DNA from: Pseudomonas pharyngis
Lineage (GTDB): Bacteria > Pseudomonadota > Gammaproteobacteria > Pseudomonadales > Pseudomonadaceae
Assembly: GCF_021602345.1 (NCBI RefSeq)
Contig: NZ_BQID01000009.1
Coordinates: 269,194-333,193, forward strand
DNA: 64,000 nt
Direction of reading: 5' to 3'
In this document: positions 40,442 to 59,395 of the stretch, piece after piece
How positions within the stretch are numbered: position 1 is the first letter of the stretch
Layout: every line of letters begins with the position of its first letter
Program-made: the position numbers and the translations under genes
Notes under the pieces: model-generated
What the model saw: the letters and a program-made list of their open reading frames with translations, nothing else
Database searches by the model: none
Told to the model about the DNA's origin: nothing

Positions 40442-41266
40442 TTACTTGCGACGACGGACGATCATTTTGTCGGTACGCTTATTACCACGAGTCTTCGCGC
40501 CCTTAGTCGGGAAGCCCCATGGCGATACCGGATGACGACCACCAGAGGTACGACCTTCACCACCACCATGTGGGTGGTCAACCGGGTTCATGGCAACACC
40601 ACGAACGGTTGGGCGAACGCCACGCCAGCGCTTGGCACCAGCTTTACCCAGCGAACGCAGGCTGTGCTCGGAGTTCGAGACTTCGCCCAGGGTCGCACGG
40701 CACTCAGCCAGTACTTTACGCATTTCACCGGAACGCAGACGCAGGGTCACGTAAACGCCTTCACGAGCGATCAGCTGAGCCGAAGCGCCAGCGGAACGAG
40801 CGATTTGCGCGCCTTTACCTGGCTTCAGTTCGATGCCGTGTACGGTGCTACCAACTGGAATGTTGCGCAGTTGCAGAGCGTTGCCCGGCTTGATCGGTGC
40901 CAGAGCACCTGCGATCAGCTGGTCGCCAGCGCTCACGCCTTTAGGGGCGATGATGTAGCGACGCTCGCCATCTGCGTACAGCAGCAGAGCGATGTGAGCA
41001 GTACGGTTTGGATCGTATTCGATACGCTCGACAGTGGCAGCGATGCCATCCTTGTCGTTGCGACGGAAGTCGACCAGACGATAATGCTGCTTATGACCAC
41101 CACCGATGTGACGAGTGGTAATACGGCCATTGTTGTTACGACCACCAGACTTCGATTTTTTCTCGAGCAGCGGTGCGTGAGGAGCGCCTTTATGCAGCTC
41201 CTGGTTGACCACCTTGACCACAAAACGGCGGCCAGGGGAAGTCGGTTTGCATTTAACGATTGCCAT
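40442..41266 (-). CDS. rplB: 50S ribosomal protein L2
   Basis: This 274-residue protein begins [20 protein letters not shown] and has an OB domain, an SH3-like domain and the invariant basic tail [20 protein letters not shown], which includes the histidine near the peptidyl-transferase centre. L2 is needed for subunit joining. It lies 14 bases after rplW. Confidence 0.98.
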
Positions 41267-41280
41267 GATGCACCCCTTCC

Positions 41281-41580
41281 TTACTCAGCACTGCTGCTGA
41301 AATCGAGATCTTGGCCTGGCTGAAGGGAGATAACTGCCTTCTTCCAGTCATTACGCTTGCCCAGACCGCGAGCGGTGCGCTTGCTCTTACCCAGAACATT
41401 CAGGGTAGTAACACGCTCAACTTTCACGCTGAACAGGCTTTCGACGGCCTTCTTGATTTCCAGCTTGGTTGCATCAGTAGCAACCTTGAAAACGAACTGG
41501 CCTTTCTTGTCTGCCAGAACCGTAGCCTTCTCGGAAACGTGCGGGCCAAGCAGAACTTTAAATACGCGTTCCTGGTTCAT
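41281..41580 (-). CDS. rplW: 50S ribosomal protein L23
   Basis: This 99-residue protein begins [20 protein letters not shown] and has the basic loop [20 protein letters not shown] that penetrates 23S rRNA. L23 is the docking site for trigger factor and SRP at the tunnel exit. The ATG overlaps the rplD stop by 4 bases (ATGA). Confidence 0.97.
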
Positions 41581-42179
41581 CCCAGCAGCTCCTCGAATTT
41601 CTTCACGGCCGACACGGTGATCAACACCTTGTCGTATGCGATCAGACTAACTGGATCGGAACCTTGCACGTCACGTACATCAACGTGTGGCAGGTTGCGA
41701 GCAGCCAGGTACAGGTTCTGATCAACAGCGTCCGACACGATCAGAACATCGGTCAGGCTCATGTTGTTCAGTTTGCCCAGCAGGTCTTTGGTTTTCGGAG
41801 TTTCAACTGCGAAATCCTGAACCACGACCAGACGATCAGTACGCACCAGCTCAGCAAGGATGGAACGCATTGCTGCGCGATACATCTTCTTGTTCAGCTT
41901 CTGGGAGTGATCCTGTGGACGAGCTGCAAAGGTGGTGCCGCCGCCGCGCCAGATTGGGCTGCGGATAGTACCGGCACGAGCACGGCCAGTACCTTTCTGA
42001 CGCCATGGGCGCTTGCCGCCACCACGAACGTCGGAACGGGTCTTCTGCTGCTTGCTACCCTGACGGCCGCCAGCCATGTAGGCCACGACTGCTTGGTGAA
42101 CCAGCGTCTCGTTGAACTCGCCGCCAAATGTCAGTTCGGAAACTTCGATCGCTTGAGCGTCATTTACATTTAATTGCAT
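41577..42179 (-). CDS. rplD: 50S ribosomal protein L4
   Basis: This 200-residue protein begins [20 protein letters not shown] and has the long tunnel loop ([40 protein letters not shown]), the site of macrolide-resistance changes. In E. coli L4 also represses the S10 operon. It lies 12 bases after rplC and overlaps rplW by 4 bases. Confidence 0.97.
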
Positions 42180-42191
42180 GTCAGCTTCCCC

Positions 42192-42827
42192 TTAACCGCG
42201 AGCCTTGGCTGCCGGACGTACAACCAGGTTGCCGCCAGTAGCGCCAGGTACAGCGCCCTTGACCAACAACAGATTGCGTTCAGCGTCCACGCGCACTACT
42301 TCCAGGGACTGCACGGTCACGCGCTCAGCGCCCATATGACCGGACATTTTTTTGCCCTTGAATACACGACCAGGAGTCTGGCACTGGCCGATAGAGCCTG
42401 GGACGCGGTGGGATACGGAGTTACCGTGGGTGTTATCTTGCCCGCGGAAGTTCCAACGCTTGATCGTACCCTGGAAGCCTTTACCTTTGGACTGACCGGT
42501 TACATCAACCAGTTGACCAGCAGCGAAGATTTCAGCGTTGATCAGATCGCCGGCCTGGTACTCGCCTTCTTCAAGACGGAATTCCATTACGGTACGACCA
42601 GCGGCAACGTTCGCCTTGGCGAAGTGGCCAGCTTGAGCAGCTGTAACACGGGAAGCACGACGCTCGCCGACAGTGACTTGCACTGCACGATAGCCATCGG
42701 TTTCTTCAGTTTTGAACTGGGTGACGCGATTCGGCTCGATCTCAATGACCGTGACCGGAATGGAGACACCTTCTTCGGTGAAAATACGGGTCATACCCGC
42801 TTTACGACCGACTACACCAATAGTCAT
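42192..42827 (-). CDS. rplC: 50S ribosomal protein L3
   Basis: The product is 211 residues from the ATG at 42827; the longer frame adds 11 codons with no family match. It begins [20 protein letters not shown] and has [18 protein letters not shown] and [20 protein letters not shown]. The glutamine in SIGQCQTPG is the residue methylated by PrmB in E. coli. L3 reaches the peptidyl-transferase centre. It lies 80 bases after rpsJ. Confidence 0.97.
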   Translation of the reverse strand: MTIGVVGRKAGMTRIFTEEGVSIPVTVIEIEPNRVTQFKTEETDGYRAVQVTVGERRASRVTAAQAGHFAKANVAAGRTVMEFRLEEGEYQAGDLINAEIFAAGQLVDVTGQSKGKGFQGTIKRWNFRGQDNTHGNSVSHRVPGSIGQCQTPGRVFKGKKMSGHMGAERVTVQSLEVVRVDAERNLLLVKGAVPGATGGNLVVRPAAKARG

Positions 42828-42907
42828 GTTGTAAACCTCATGAGTGTACGGGGCTTTCACCCGCTATGGCCGCCCATTTCAGAGCGTTACACGACCAAGA
42901 CCGAGTC

Positions 42908-43219
42908 TTAGCCGAGGCTGATCTGCACTTCCACACCGGCCGCAAGATCAAGCTTCATAAGTGCATCAACGGTTTTATCCGTTGGCTGGACGATGTCCAG
43001 AACGCGCTTATGAGTGCGGATCTCGTACTGGTCACGCGCGTCTTTGTTGACGTGCGGAGAAACCAGAACGGTGAACCGCTCTTTACGGGTAGGCAGTGGA
43101 ATTGGACCACGCACTTGAGCACCAGTACGTTTCGCGGTTTCCACGATTTCCTGGGTTGATTGGTCGATCAGGCGATGGTCAAAAGCCTTCAACCTGATAC
43201 GGATTTGCTGATTTTGCAT
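42908..43219 (-). CDS. rpsJ: 30S ribosomal protein S10
   Basis: This 103-residue protein begins [20 protein letters not shown] and has [20 protein letters not shown] and the S10/NusE signature [18 protein letters not shown]. It serves both in the small subunit and, as NusE, in antitermination with NusB and NusG. It is the first gene of the S10 operon, with a promoter 63 bases upstream. Confidence 0.97.
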
Positions 43220-43281
43220 TGGATTTCAGACTCCGGCTGCTATTCCCACCGGGCGCAATACGCCCGTTAAAAGGAGGCGCA

Positions 43282-43310
43282 ATTCTATAGACGCCCCAGA
43301 TAGGTGTCAA
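43282..43310 (-). promoter_or_regulatory. S10 operon promoter (before rpsJ)
   Basis: On the minus strand a consensus TTGACA (43310-43305), a 17-base spacer and TAGAAT (43287-43282) form the promoter. It lies just after the tufA terminator. The leader to rpsJ is only about 55 bases, too short for an E. coli-sized L4-responsive leader. Confidence 0.88.
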
Positions 43311-43316
43311 CCCAAT

Positions 43317-43346
43317 AAAAAAGCCCCCGCTAAGCGGGGGCTTTTT
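43317..43346 (-). terminator. Terminator after tufA
   Basis: AAAAAGCCCCCGC pairs with GCGGGGGCTTTTT across a 3-base loop, with T runs in both directions. It ends the rpsL-rpsG-fusA-tufA (str) transcript ahead of the S10 promoter. Confidence 0.94.
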
Positions 43347-43376
43347 CAACTCATCAAAGCTGACTCAATAAAGAGA

Positions 43377-44570
43377 TCACTCGATGATTTTAGCTACGAC
43401 GCCAGCACCAACGGTACGGCCGCCTTCACGGATTGCGAAACGCAGACCGTCTTCCATCGCGATGGTTTTGATCAGGGTAACAGTCATCTGAATGTTGTCA
43501 CCTGGCATTACCATTTCAACGCCTTCTGGCAGCTCGCAGTTACCAGTCACGTCAGTAGTACGGAAGTAGAACTGTGGACGGTAGCCTTTGAAGAACGGAG
43601 TGTGACGACCGCCTTCTTCCTTGCTCAGAACGTAAACCTCTGCGGTGAACTTGGTGTGCGGCTTAACCGAACCCGGCTTAACCAGAACCTGACCACGCTC
43701 AACGTCGTCACGCTTGGTACCACGCAGCAGAACGCCGCAGTTCTCGCCAGCACGACCTTCGTCCAGCAGCTTGCGGAACATCTCAACACCGGTGCAGGTG
43801 GTGGTGGTGGTGTCACGCAGACCAACGATTTCCAGGGCGTCTTGAACGCGAACGATACCGCGCTCGATACGACCGGTCACAACAGTACCGCGACCCGAGA
43901 TCGAGAACACGTCTTCGATTGGCATCAGGAACGGCTTGTCGATAGCACGCTCTGGCTCTGGGATGTAGCTGTCCAGAGTTTCCACCAGCTTCTTAACAGC
44001 GGTGGTGCCCATTTCGTTGTCGTCTTTGCCTTCCAGCGCCATACGAGCAGAACCGATGATGATCGGAGTGTCGTCGCCTGGGAAGTCATAGGTGGACAGC
44101 AGGTCGCGAACTTCCATCTCAACCAGTTCCAGCAGCTCAGCGTCGTCTACCAGGTCAGCCTTGTTCAGGAAAACCACGATGTACGGAACGCCTACCTGAC
44201 GGGACAGCAGGATGTGCTCACGGGTTTGCGGCATCGGACCATCAGCGGCCGAGCAAACCAGGATCGCGCCGTCCATCTGCGCAGCACCAGTGATCATGTT
44301 CTTCACGTAGTCAGCGTGACCTGGGCAGTCAACGTGAGCGTAGTGACGAATGTTCGAGTTGTACTCAACGTGCGCGGTGTTGATGGTGATACCGCGAGCT
44401 TTTTCTTCTGGTGCGCTGTCGATCTTGTCGAATTCAACTACGGCCGAACCGAAAACTTCGGAGCAGACGCGAGTCAGAGCAGCGGTCAGAGTGGTTTTAC
44501 CGTGGTCAACGTGGCCGATGGTGCCAACGTTTACGTGCGGTAGGGAACGATCAAATTTTTCTTTAGCCAC
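43377..44570 (-). CDS. tufA: Elongation factor Tu, copy A (GTG start)
   Basis: This 397-residue protein brings aminoacyl-tRNA to the ribosome as a GTP complex. It has P-loop GHVDHGKT (19-26), DCPGH, NKAD and a C-terminal [13 protein letters not shown]. The kirromycin-contact segment looks wild type. It starts with GTG at 44570, whereas tufB starts with ATG although both proteins are identical in sequence. It lies 31 bases after fusA and ends before a strong terminator. Confidence 0.98.
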   Translation of the reverse strand: MAKEKFDRSLPHVNVGTIGHVDHGKTTLTAALTRVCSEVFGSAVVEFDKIDSAPEEKARGITINTAHVEYNSNIRHYAHVDCPGHADYVKNMITGAAQMDGAILVCSAADGPMPQTREHILLSRQVGVPYIVVFLNKADLVDDAELLELVEMEVRDLLSTYDFPGDDTPIIIGSARMALEGKDDNEMGTTAVKKLVETLDSYIPEPERAIDKPFLMPIEDVFSISGRGTVVTGRIERGIVRVQDALEIVGLRDTTTTTCTGVEMFRKLLDEGRAGENCGVLLRGTKRDDVERGQVLVKPGSVKPHTKFTAEVYVLSKEEGGRHTPFFKGYRPQFYFRTTDVTGNCELPEGVEMVMPGDNIQMTVTLIKTIAMEDGLRFAIREGGRTVGAGVVAKIIE

Positions 44571-44601
44571 GACAATTAACTCCTAGCCTAAAGGGGCTGA
44601 A

Positions 44602-46707
44602 TCAGCCTTGTTTTTTGGTAACGGATTCGACGATGTGCGACGGAGCCGTATCGTATTTTTTGAATTCCATAGAGTAGCTTGCGCGACCCTGGGACATGGA
44701 ACGAACGTCGGTCGCATAACCGAACATCTCACCCAGTGGAACCTCGGCACGGATAACCTTGCCGGACACTGTGTCTTCCATACCCTGGATCATGCCGCGA
44801 CGACGGTTAAGGTCGCCCATCACATCACCCATATAGTCTTCAGGCGTAACAACCTCTACCGCCATGATCGGCTCGAGCAACTCACCACCGCCCTTCTGGG
44901 CCAGTTGCTTGGTCGCCATGGAAGCAGCCACTTTAAACGCCATCTCGTTGGAGTCGACGTCGTGGTAAGAACCATCGAACACGGTAGCCTTCAGGCCGAT
45001 CAGCGGATAGCCGGCAACAACGCCGTTCTTCATCTGCTCTTCGATGCCCTTCTGGATAGCCGGGATGTATTCCTTAGGAACCACACCACCCACTACTTCG
45101 TTCAGGAATTGCAGACCTTCCTGACCTTCGTCAGCAGGAGCAAAGCGAATCCAGCAGTGACCGAACTGGCCACGACCGCCGGACTGACGAACGAACTTGC
45201 CTTCGATTTCGCAGTTCTTCGTGATGCGCTCACGGTACGAAACCTGCGGCTTGCCGATGTTGGCTTCGACGTTGAACTCACGGCGCATCCGGTCAACCAG
45301 GATGTCCAGATGCAGCTCGCCCATGCCGGAGATGATCGTTTGACCAGTCTCTTCATCAGTCTTAACGCGGAAAGACGGGTCTTCCTGAGCGAGCTTGCCC
45401 AGAGCGATACCCATTTTTTCCTGGTCATCCTTGGTCTTAGGCTCTACGGCAACCGAAATAACCGGCTCCGGGAAGTCCATGCGAACCAGGATGATTGGCT
45501 TCTCAGCGTTGCAGAGGGTTTCACCAGTGGTGACGTCCTTCATGCCGATCAGGGCCGCGATGTCGCCAGCGCGCACTTCCTTGATCTCTTCACGGGCGTT
45601 TGCGTGCATTTGCACCATACGACCCACGCGCTCTTTCTTGCCTTTAACCGAGTTGATCACGCCGTCGCCGGAGTTCAACACGCCCGAGTAAACGCGGACG
45701 AAGGTCAAGGTACCCACGAATGGGTCGGTAGCGATCTTGAACGCCAGGGCCGCGAACGGCTCGTCGTCGCTTGCATGACGCTCCATCTCTTCTTCCTCGT
45801 TATCAGGGTTGGAACCCTTGATAGCAGGAATGTCGGTCGGAGCAGGCAGGAAGTCGATAACGGCGTCGAGAACCAGGGGAACGCCCTTGTTCTTGAACGA
45901 AGAACCGCAAACAGCCAGAACGATTTCGCCGGCGATAGTACGTGCACGCAAAGCAGCCTTGATCTCAGCGATCGACAGCTCTTCACCTTCCAGGTACTTG
46001 TTCATCAGGTCTTCGTTGGCTTCGGCGGCGGCTTCAACCATGTTGTTGCGCCATTCTTCAGCCAGTTCAAGCATGTCCGCAGGGATTTCCTTGCGAACCG
46101 GAACCATACCCTTGTCAGAGTCGTTCCAGTAGACAGCTTGCATGTTGATCAGGTCGATCTGGCCCTGGAAGTTATCTTCCGAACCGATAGCCAGCTGGAT
46201 CGGCACCGGAGTGTGACCCAGACGCTGTTTGATCTGACCGATCACGCGCAGGAAGTTGGCACCAGCACGGTCCATCTTGTTTACGTAAACAAGACGTGGA
46301 ACGCCGTATTTGTTGGCCTGACGCCATACGGTTTCCGACTGAGGCTCAACACCCGAAGTACCGCAGAACACAACGACAGCGCCGTCGAGCACACGCAGGG
46401 AACGCTCTACTTCAATAGTGAAGTCTACGTGGCCCGGGGTATCGATTACGTTGAAGCGATGCTCGTGTGGGTACTGCTTCTCGGAACCTTTCCAGAAGGC
46501 GGTAATGGCAGCAGAAGTAATGGTAATACCACGCTCCTGCTCCTGAACCATCCAGTCTGTGGTCGCGGCGCCATCATGCACCTCGCCCATTTTGTGACTT
46601 TTGCCAGTGTAAAAAAGGACGCGCTCGGTGGTGGTGGTTTTACCAGCATCCACGTGAGCGACGATACCGATGTTACGGTAGCGACTAATCGGAGTAGTAC
46701 GAGCCAT
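44602..46707 (-). CDS. fusA: Elongation factor G
   Basis: This 701-residue protein drives translocation and, with RRF, ribosome recycling. It has the G domain with [11 protein letters not shown] (18-28), DTPGHVDF and NKMDR, domain II, and domains III-V ending in a region with [17 protein letters not shown]. Pseudomonas usually has a second fusA elsewhere, so this is the fusA1 type by location. It lies 30 bases after rpsG in the str operon. Confidence 0.97.
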   Translation of the reverse strand: MARTTPISRYRNIGIVAHVDAGKTTTTERVLFYTGKSHKMGEVHDGAATTDWMVQEQERGITITSAAITAFWKGSEKQYPHEHRFNVIDTPGHVDFTIEVERSLRVLDGAVVVFCGTSGVEPQSETVWRQANKYGVPRLVYVNKMDRAGANFLRVIGQIKQRLGHTPVPIQLAIGSEDNFQGQIDLINMQAVYWNDSDKGMVPVRKEIPADMLELAEEWRNNMVEAAAEANEDLMNKYLEGEELSIAEIKAALRARTIAGEIVLAVCGSSFKNKGVPLVLDAVIDFLPAPTDIPAIKGSNPDNEEEEMERHASDDEPFAALAFKIATDPFVGTLTFVRVYSGVLNSGDGVINSVKGKKERVGRMVQMHANAREEIKEVRAGDIAALIGMKDVTTGETLCNAEKPIILVRMDFPEPVISVAVEPKTKDDQEKMGIALGKLAQEDPSFRVKTDEETGQTIISGMGELHLDILVDRMRREFNVEANIGKPQVSYRERITKNCEIEGKFVRQSGGRGQFGHCWIRFAPADEGQEGLQFLNEVVGGVVPKEYIPAIQKGIEEQMKNGVVAGYPLIGLKATVFDGSYHDVDSNEMAFKVAASMATKQLAQKGGGELLEPIMAVEVVTPEDYMGDVMGDLNRRRGMIQGMEDTVSGKVIRAEVPLGEMFGYATDVRSMSQGRASYSMEFKKYDTAPSHIVESVTKKQG

Positions 46708-46737
46708 AAAGCCCTCGCAAAATTAGTGAAGCTAAAA

Positions 46738-47211
46738 TTAGAAGCGGTAGTGCGAGAAAGCTTTGTTAGCTTCGGCCATACGGTGCACGTCTTCACGCTT
46801 CTTAACAGCAGCACCTTTACCTTCAGCAGCATCCAGCAGCTCGCCAGCCAAGCGCAGAGCCATAGACTTCTCGCCACGCTTGCGGGCGAAGTCTACCAAC
46901 CAGCGCATTGCCAGAGCGTTACGACGGGACGGACGAACCTCGACCGGAACCTGGTAAGTAGCACCACCAACGCGGCGCGACTTCACTTCGACCAGCGGAG
47001 CGATGGCGTCGAGTGCTTTTTCGAAGAGTTCCAGGGGATCGGTGCCGGTCTTGCGAGCCGCAACGGTTTCCAGGGCACCATAAACGATACGCTCGGCAAC
47101 GGCTTTCTTGCCGCTTTCCATAACGTGGTTCATGAATTTGGCGAGGATTTGGCTTCCGTATTTCGGATCGTCCAGAATCTCACGCTTTGCTGCTACGCGA
47201 CGTCTTGGCAT
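46738..47211 (-). CDS. rpsG: 30S ribosomal protein S7
   Basis: This 157-residue protein begins [20 protein letters not shown] and has [40 protein letters not shown] and the beta-hairpin [20 protein letters not shown]. It starts assembly of the small-subunit head. In E. coli S7 represses the str operon at the rpsL-rpsG junction; here that gap is 108 bases, so a similar site could fit. Confidence 0.97.
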   Translation of the reverse strand: MPRRRVAAKREILDDPKYGSQILAKFMNHVMESGKKAVAERIVYGALETVAARKTGTDPLELFEKALDAIAPLVEVKSRRVGGATYQVPVEVRPSRRNALAMRWLVDFARKRGEKSMALRLAGELLDAAEGKGAAVKKREDVHRMAEANKAFSHYRF

Positions 47212-47319
47212 TGATAAGCCCTCAAACGGTCTTCAGGTTAGCTCGGGACAGATCCAGTGGATGCGCGCCCGACCTTACTCTTATCGACTCAATAAAATGA
47301 AAATCTGCAAAACGGCCGA

Positions 47320-47691
47320 TTACTTCGGACGCTTGGTACCGTACTTCGAACGACCCTGGTTACGGCCTTTAACGCCGGAAGTATCCAAGGAGCCGCGAAC
47401 GGTGTGGTAACGAACACCTGGCAAGTCTTTTACACGACCGCCGCGGATCAATACCACGCTGTGCTCTTGCAGGTTGTGGCCTTCACCACCGATGTACGAG
47501 GAAACCTCGAAACCGTTGGTCAGACGCACACGGCATACTTTACGCAGTGCCGAGTTAGGTTTTTTCGGCGTAGTGGTGTACACACGGGTGCACACGCCAC
47601 GACGTTGCGGGCAGTTCTGCAGCGCAGGCACGTCGGATTTCTCGACGATACGCTTACGCGGCTGACGTACCAGCTGGTTGATAGTTGCCAT
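47320..47691 (-). CDS. rpsL: 30S ribosomal protein S12
   Basis: This 123-residue protein controls decoding accuracy. It begins [20 protein letters not shown] and has [20 protein letters not shown] and [19 protein letters not shown]. Lys43 and Lys88, the usual streptomycin-resistance positions, are both lysine, so the allele looks sensitive. It is the first gene of the str operon, with its own promoter 91 bases upstream and GGAG before the ATG. Confidence 0.98.
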
Positions 47692-47782
47692 CTACTAGCT
47701 CCACTGTTGTCTTGCGACGCTATTGTCTTGCAAGAAAAGCAAAATGGCAGGAACGAATTCCCGCCAAATTTAGGGGATCAAG

Positions 47783-47811
47783 AGTCTAAAGAGGATCTTG
47801 TCCCCAGTCAA
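47783..47811 (-). promoter_or_regulatory. str operon promoter (before rpsL)
   Basis: On the minus strand TTGACT (47811-47806), a 17-base spacer and TAGACT (47788-47783) form a sigma70-type promoter. An imperfect dyad, GGGGACAAGA and TCTTGATCCCC, covers the spacer and start region, so a regulator or DNA structure may act here. Confidence 0.78.
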
Positions 47812-47907
47812 GGCAAGGCCCCGACCTCCCCGCTCGTCGAACCTCGACAAATTGTCTTGATTCGATGAACGGCTTGATCAGGGCCTCAGCTCATTTTTTC
47901 GCAGAAC

Positions 47908-52107
<4,200 letters not shown>

Positions 52108-52170
52108 GGCCTTTCCTCCTGGCGGAGCAGAGAGCGGGCAATCCTGCCCCGCTCTCGATCGCGTCACGTG

Positions 52171-56244
<4,074 letters not shown>

Positions 56245-56389
56245 CAGCGTTCCCCAGCTTGGTCACCTGCTTGTTTGGCCCCTCCCGACGGGAGCAGCCA
56301 GAAAATCGTGCAAACCCCATGGTTTGCGCCACCGCATCGGGTGGTTACAGCTCGTTATCGACACCGACCCAGTCGGCTGCCAATAACGG

Positions 56390-56418
56390 AAAAAGGCCGG
56401 TGGCAAGAGCCACCAGCC
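56390..56418 (-). terminator. Attenuator between rplL and rpoB
   Basis: On the minus strand GGCTGGTGGC pairs with GCCACCGGCC across TCTT, then T5 (56394-56390). It lies 46 bases after the rplL stop. A partial terminator here is known in E. coli and lowers rpoBC relative to rplJL. Confidence 0.85.
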
Positions 56419-56464
56419 ATCAGCCTGTCGCTTGACGCTCGGGCTGGAGGTGCAAAGTCGATGC

Positions 56465-56830
56465 TTACTTCAGCTCGACTTTAGCGCCTGCTTCTTCCAG
56501 CTTCTTCTTAGCGTCTTCAGCCGCTTCTTTCGAAACGCCTTCAGCTACAACCTGAGGAGCGCCGTCGACTTTCTCTTTGGCTTCTTTCAGGCCCAGACCG
56601 GTCAGTTCACGAACTGCCTTGATCACGTTTACTTTCTTCTCGCCGGCTTCAACCAGAACAACGTTGAACTCGGTTTGCTCTTCAACAACAGCGGCAGCAG
56701 CAGCTGGACCAGCAGCAGCAACAGCAGCGGTCACGCCGAAGGTTTCTTCCATTGCTTTGATCAGCTCAACAACTTCCAGAACGGTTTTCTGGCCGATTGC
56801 TTCGATGATTTGTTCGTTAGTCAGAGACAT
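56465..56830 (-). CDS. rplL: 50S ribosomal protein L7/L12
   Basis: This 121-residue acidic stalk protein begins [20 protein letters not shown], has the flexible Ala-rich hinge ([18 protein letters not shown]) and the C-terminal factor-binding domain ([38 protein letters not shown]). It is present in multiple copies on the ribosome and recruits EF-Tu and EF-G. It lies 79 bases after rplJ. Confidence 0.98.
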   Translation of the reverse strand: MSLTNEQIIEAIGQKTVLEVVELIKAMEETFGVTAAVAAAGPAAAAAVVEEQTEFNVVLVEAGEKKVNVIKAVRELTGLGLKEAKEKVDGAPQVVAEGVSKEAAEDAKKKLEEAGAKVELK

Positions 56831-56909
56831 GACTCAATTCCTGATTTGGTGGACAGCCTGTACGGCCGTCGAAATAAACAAAAATACGCGAGAGTGGAAA
56901 CGCTCAGCC

Positions 56910-57410
56910 TCAGGCTGCAGCTGCTTCTTTCTGATCGCGAATTGCCGCCAGAGTACGAGCCAGCTTGCTGGTAGCGCCTTGAATCACGCTCATCAGTTTC
57001 GCAATAGCTTCGTCGCGAGTTGGCAGGCTTGCCAGCACGTCGATCTCATTCGCTGCGAGGAACTTGCCCTCAAACGATGCTGCCTTGATCTCGAACTTAT
57101 CCTGACCCTTGGCAAATTCCTTGAACAGACGAGCAGCAGCGCCCGGGTGTTCGTTGGAGAATGCGATCAGGGTCGGGCCAGTGAACGCGTCGTTCAGCAC
57201 TTCATACGAAGTGCCAGCAACAGCGCGCTTGAGCAGGGTGTTACGTACAACACGTACGTAAACGCCAGCTTCACGAGCCTCTTTACGGAGTCCGGTCATT
57301 GCGCCTACTGTTACGCCACGGGCATCAACCACGACAGCGGACAGAGCGACTTTGGCAGCCTCGTTGACTTCAGCGACGATGGCCTTCTTGTCTTCGAGAT
57401 TAATTGCCAC
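56910..57410 (-). CDS. rplJ: 50S ribosomal protein L10 (GTG start)
   Basis: The product is 166 residues from GTG at 57410 with GCAGGAG upstream. It begins with [19 protein letters not shown] and ends in the helix that binds L7/L12 dimers ([20 protein letters not shown]). With L7/L12 it represses its own message in E. coli by binding the leader. A 198-base leader lies upstream here. Confidence 0.97.
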   Translation of the reverse strand: MAINLEDKKAIVAEVNEAAKVALSAVVVDARGVTVGAMTGLRKEAREAGVYVRVVRNTLLKRAVAGTSYEVLNDAFTGPTLIAFSNEHPGAAARLFKEFAKGQDKFEIKAASFEGKFLAANEIDVLASLPTRDEAIAKLMSVIQGATSKLARTLAAIRDQKEAAAA

Positions 57411-57600
57411 GGGTTTAACTCCTGCTTGTTACCGTTTCATTCGATCGAAACCGAATGTCGTTTTGGTGTCTGATTCGGTAAGGAACCGGGAGCACCATCT
57501 GCGTAGGCTTGAGGTTTAAGACTTGCGTCGCCTACGGTCTTGGATAGCCCCCGCCAGGCAGGGACCCCAATCTTTCAATTGGCGCAGTCAACTGCGCCAA
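57411..57600 (-). promoter_or_regulatory. Probable L10 leader upstream of rplJ
   Basis: This 198-base gap between rplA and rplJ holds a hairpin right after rplA (TTGGCGCAGT/ACTGCGCCAA, about 57583-57602) and further GC-rich inverted segments (CCTGCCTGGCGGGGG; GTAGGCGACGC...GCCTACGC). Its place and length fit the L10 autoregulatory leader. The kink-turn core was not verified by eye. Confidence 0.55.
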
Positions 57601-57608
57601 TTTTTGTC

Positions 57609-58304
57609 TTACGCGTCCAGCGAGCTCTGGTCGATAACCAGACCTGGGCCCATAGTGGTGCTCAGGGTAACGCGCTTGACGTAGATACCTTTCGAAGAAG
57701 CTGGCTTGATACGCTTCAGATCAGCGATCAGGGCTTCAACGTTTTCCTTCAGCTTGACGGCATCGAAGCCGATCTTGCCAACGGAAGTGTGGATGATGCC
57801 GTTTTTGTCGGTGCGATAACGAACCTGACCAGCCTTGGCATTTTTAACCGCGGTAGCGACGTCTGGGGTAACAGTGCCGACTTTCGGGTTAGGCATCAGA
57901 CCACGTGGACCGAGGATCTGACCCAGTTGACCTACAACGCGCATGGCATCCGGGGATGCGATCACTACGTCATAGTTCAGGTCGCCGCCTTTCATTTCGG
58001 CAGCCAGGTCGTCCATACCTACACGGTCAGCGCCGGCAGCCAGAGCGGCCTCAGCAGCTGGACCCTGGGTGAACACAGCAACGCGAACAGTCTTGCCAGT
58101 GCCGTGTGGCAGCACAGTAGCGCTACGAACAACCTGGTCGGATTTACGCGGGTCTACGCCCAGGTTTACAGCTACGTCGAACGACTCGCTGAACTTGACA
58201 GTCGACAGCTCGGCCAGCAGTGCAGCGGCGTCTACAATGTTGTAGGCCTTGCCTGCTTCGATTTTGCCGGCGATAGCCTTTTGACGCTTGGTCAGCTTAG
58301 CCAT
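57609..58304 (-). CDS. rplA: 50S ribosomal protein L1
   Basis: This 231-residue protein begins [20 protein letters not shown] and has [20 protein letters not shown] and [20 protein letters not shown]. It forms the mobile L1 stalk that moves deacylated tRNA out of the E site, and in E. coli it represses the L11 operon. The ATG overlaps the rplK stop by one base (TAATG). Confidence 0.98.
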   Translation of the reverse strand: MAKLTKRQKAIAGKIEAGKAYNIVDAAALLAELSTVKFSESFDVAVNLGVDPRKSDQVVRSATVLPHGTGKTVRVAVFTQGPAAEAALAAGADRVGMDDLAAEMKGGDLNYDVVIASPDAMRVVGQLGQILGPRGLMPNPKVGTVTPDVATAVKNAKAGQVRYRTDKNGIIHTSVGKIGFDAVKLKENVEALIADLKRIKPASSKGIYVKRVTLSTTMGPGLVIDQSSLDA

Positions 58305-58735
58305 TACACACCCTCCACGTTAAGGCCCATGCTACGAGCAGAACCGGCGATAGTACGCACGGCTGCATCCATATCAGCTGCAGTCAGATCCGCGTTTTTG
58401 GTTTTCGCGATTTCTTCCAGCTGAGCACGGGTAACAGTGCCAACCTTAACGGTGTTCGGACGAGCGGAACCGCTGGTCAGACCGGCCGCCTTCTTCAGCA
58501 GAACCGAAGCAGGGGTGGATTTGGTTTCGAAAGTGAAGCTACGGTCGCTGTAGACAGTGATGATCACTGGAGTCGGCAGACCAGCTTCCAGACCCTGGGT
58601 ACGGGCGTTGAAAGCTTTGCAGAATTCCATGATGTTCACGCCGTGCTGACCCAGAGCAGGACCAACAGGTGGGCTTGGGTTAGCCTGAGCGGCCTTCACT
58701 TGCAGCTTGATGTAAGCGGTAATCTTCTTGGCCAT
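58304..58735 (-). CDS. rplK: 50S ribosomal protein L11
   Basis: The product is 143 residues from the ATG at 58735; four extra upstream codons are ignored because GGAG fits the later ATG. It begins [20 protein letters not shown] and has [20 protein letters not shown], the thiostrepton-contact loop. L11 activates RelA when uncharged tRNA enters the A site. It follows a hairpin terminator after nusG and is coupled to rplA by overlap. Confidence 0.97.
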   Translation of the reverse strand: MAKKITAYIKLQVKAAQANPSPPVGPALGQHGVNIMEFCKAFNARTQGLEAGLPTPVIITVYSDRSFTFETKSTPASVLLKKAAGLTSGSARPNTVKVGTVTRAQLEEIAKTKNADLTAADMDAAVRTIAGSARSMGLNVEGV

Positions 58736-58806
58736 GAGGCACTCCAATTACGGGTTCGAACGCCTCGAAAGGCTCCCCGGTTACTTGCGCGTTTATCCCA
58801 GTGACG

Positions 58807-58837
58807 ACAAAACCCCACAGCCTAGGGCTGCGGGGTT
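58807..58837 (-). terminator. Terminator/attenuator between nusG and rplK
   Basis: On the minus strand AACCCCGCAGCC pairs with GGCTGTGGGGTT (one G-U pair) across CTA, then a short T-run TTTTGTCG. It separates secE-nusG from rplKAJL. No clear promoter is seen for rplK, so read-through may feed the ribosomal genes. Confidence 0.83.
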
Positions 58838-58852
58838 GGGATGCTTGCTCAG

Positions 58853-59386
58853 CTAGACCTTTTCGACCTGACTGAACTCCAACTCTACCGGAGTAGAGCG
58901 TCCGAAAATGAGCACTGCCACTTGGATCCGGCTCTTTTCGTAGTTAACTTCTTCAACAACGCCGTTAAAGTCAGCGAACGGCCCGTCATTGACTCGAACG
59001 GTTTCGCCTGGCTCGAACAACGTCTTCGGCTTCGGCTTGTCGCTACCATCGGCAACGCGACGCAAAATCGCCTCAGCTTCTTTATCGGTGATTGGTGCCG
59101 GCTTATCAGCAGTACCGCCGATAAAACCCATCACCCGAGGAGTATCCTTGACCAAGTGCCAAGTACCCTCGTTCATATCCATCTGAACCAGCACATAACC
59201 TGGGAAGAATTTGCGCTCGCTTTTGCGTTTCTGGCCATTACGCATTTCAACCACTTCTTCAGTGGGAACCAGAATTTCGCCGAAGCCATCTTCCATGCCA
59301 GCCAGCTTTACACGCTCGATCAACGAACGCATGACATGCTTCTCGTAACCCGAGTAAGCATGCACAACGTACCAACGCTTAGCCAC
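58853..59386 (-). CDS. nusG: Transcription elongation/antitermination factor NusG
   Basis: This 177-residue protein has the NGN domain ([20 protein letters not shown]) and C-terminal KOW domain ([20 protein letters not shown]). It binds RNA polymerase, reduces pausing and links it to Rho or ribosomal S10. It lies 9 bases after secE; this two-gene unit is conserved across bacteria. Confidence 0.98.
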   Translation of the reverse strand: MAKRWYVVHAYSGYEKHVMRSLIERVKLAGMEDGFGEILVPTEEVVEMRNGQKRKSERKFFPGYVLVQMDMNEGTWHLVKDTPRVMGFIGGTADKPAPITDKEAEAILRRVADGSDKPKPKTLFEPGETVRVNDGPFADFNGVVEEVNYEKSRIQVAVLIFGRSTPVELEFSQVEKV

Positions 59387-59395
59387 GGGACACCC

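Noticed and set aside
44608-47214. 868-residue open frame opposite fusA and rpsG
   Set aside because: It runs across two real genes and their gap and has no family-like composition.
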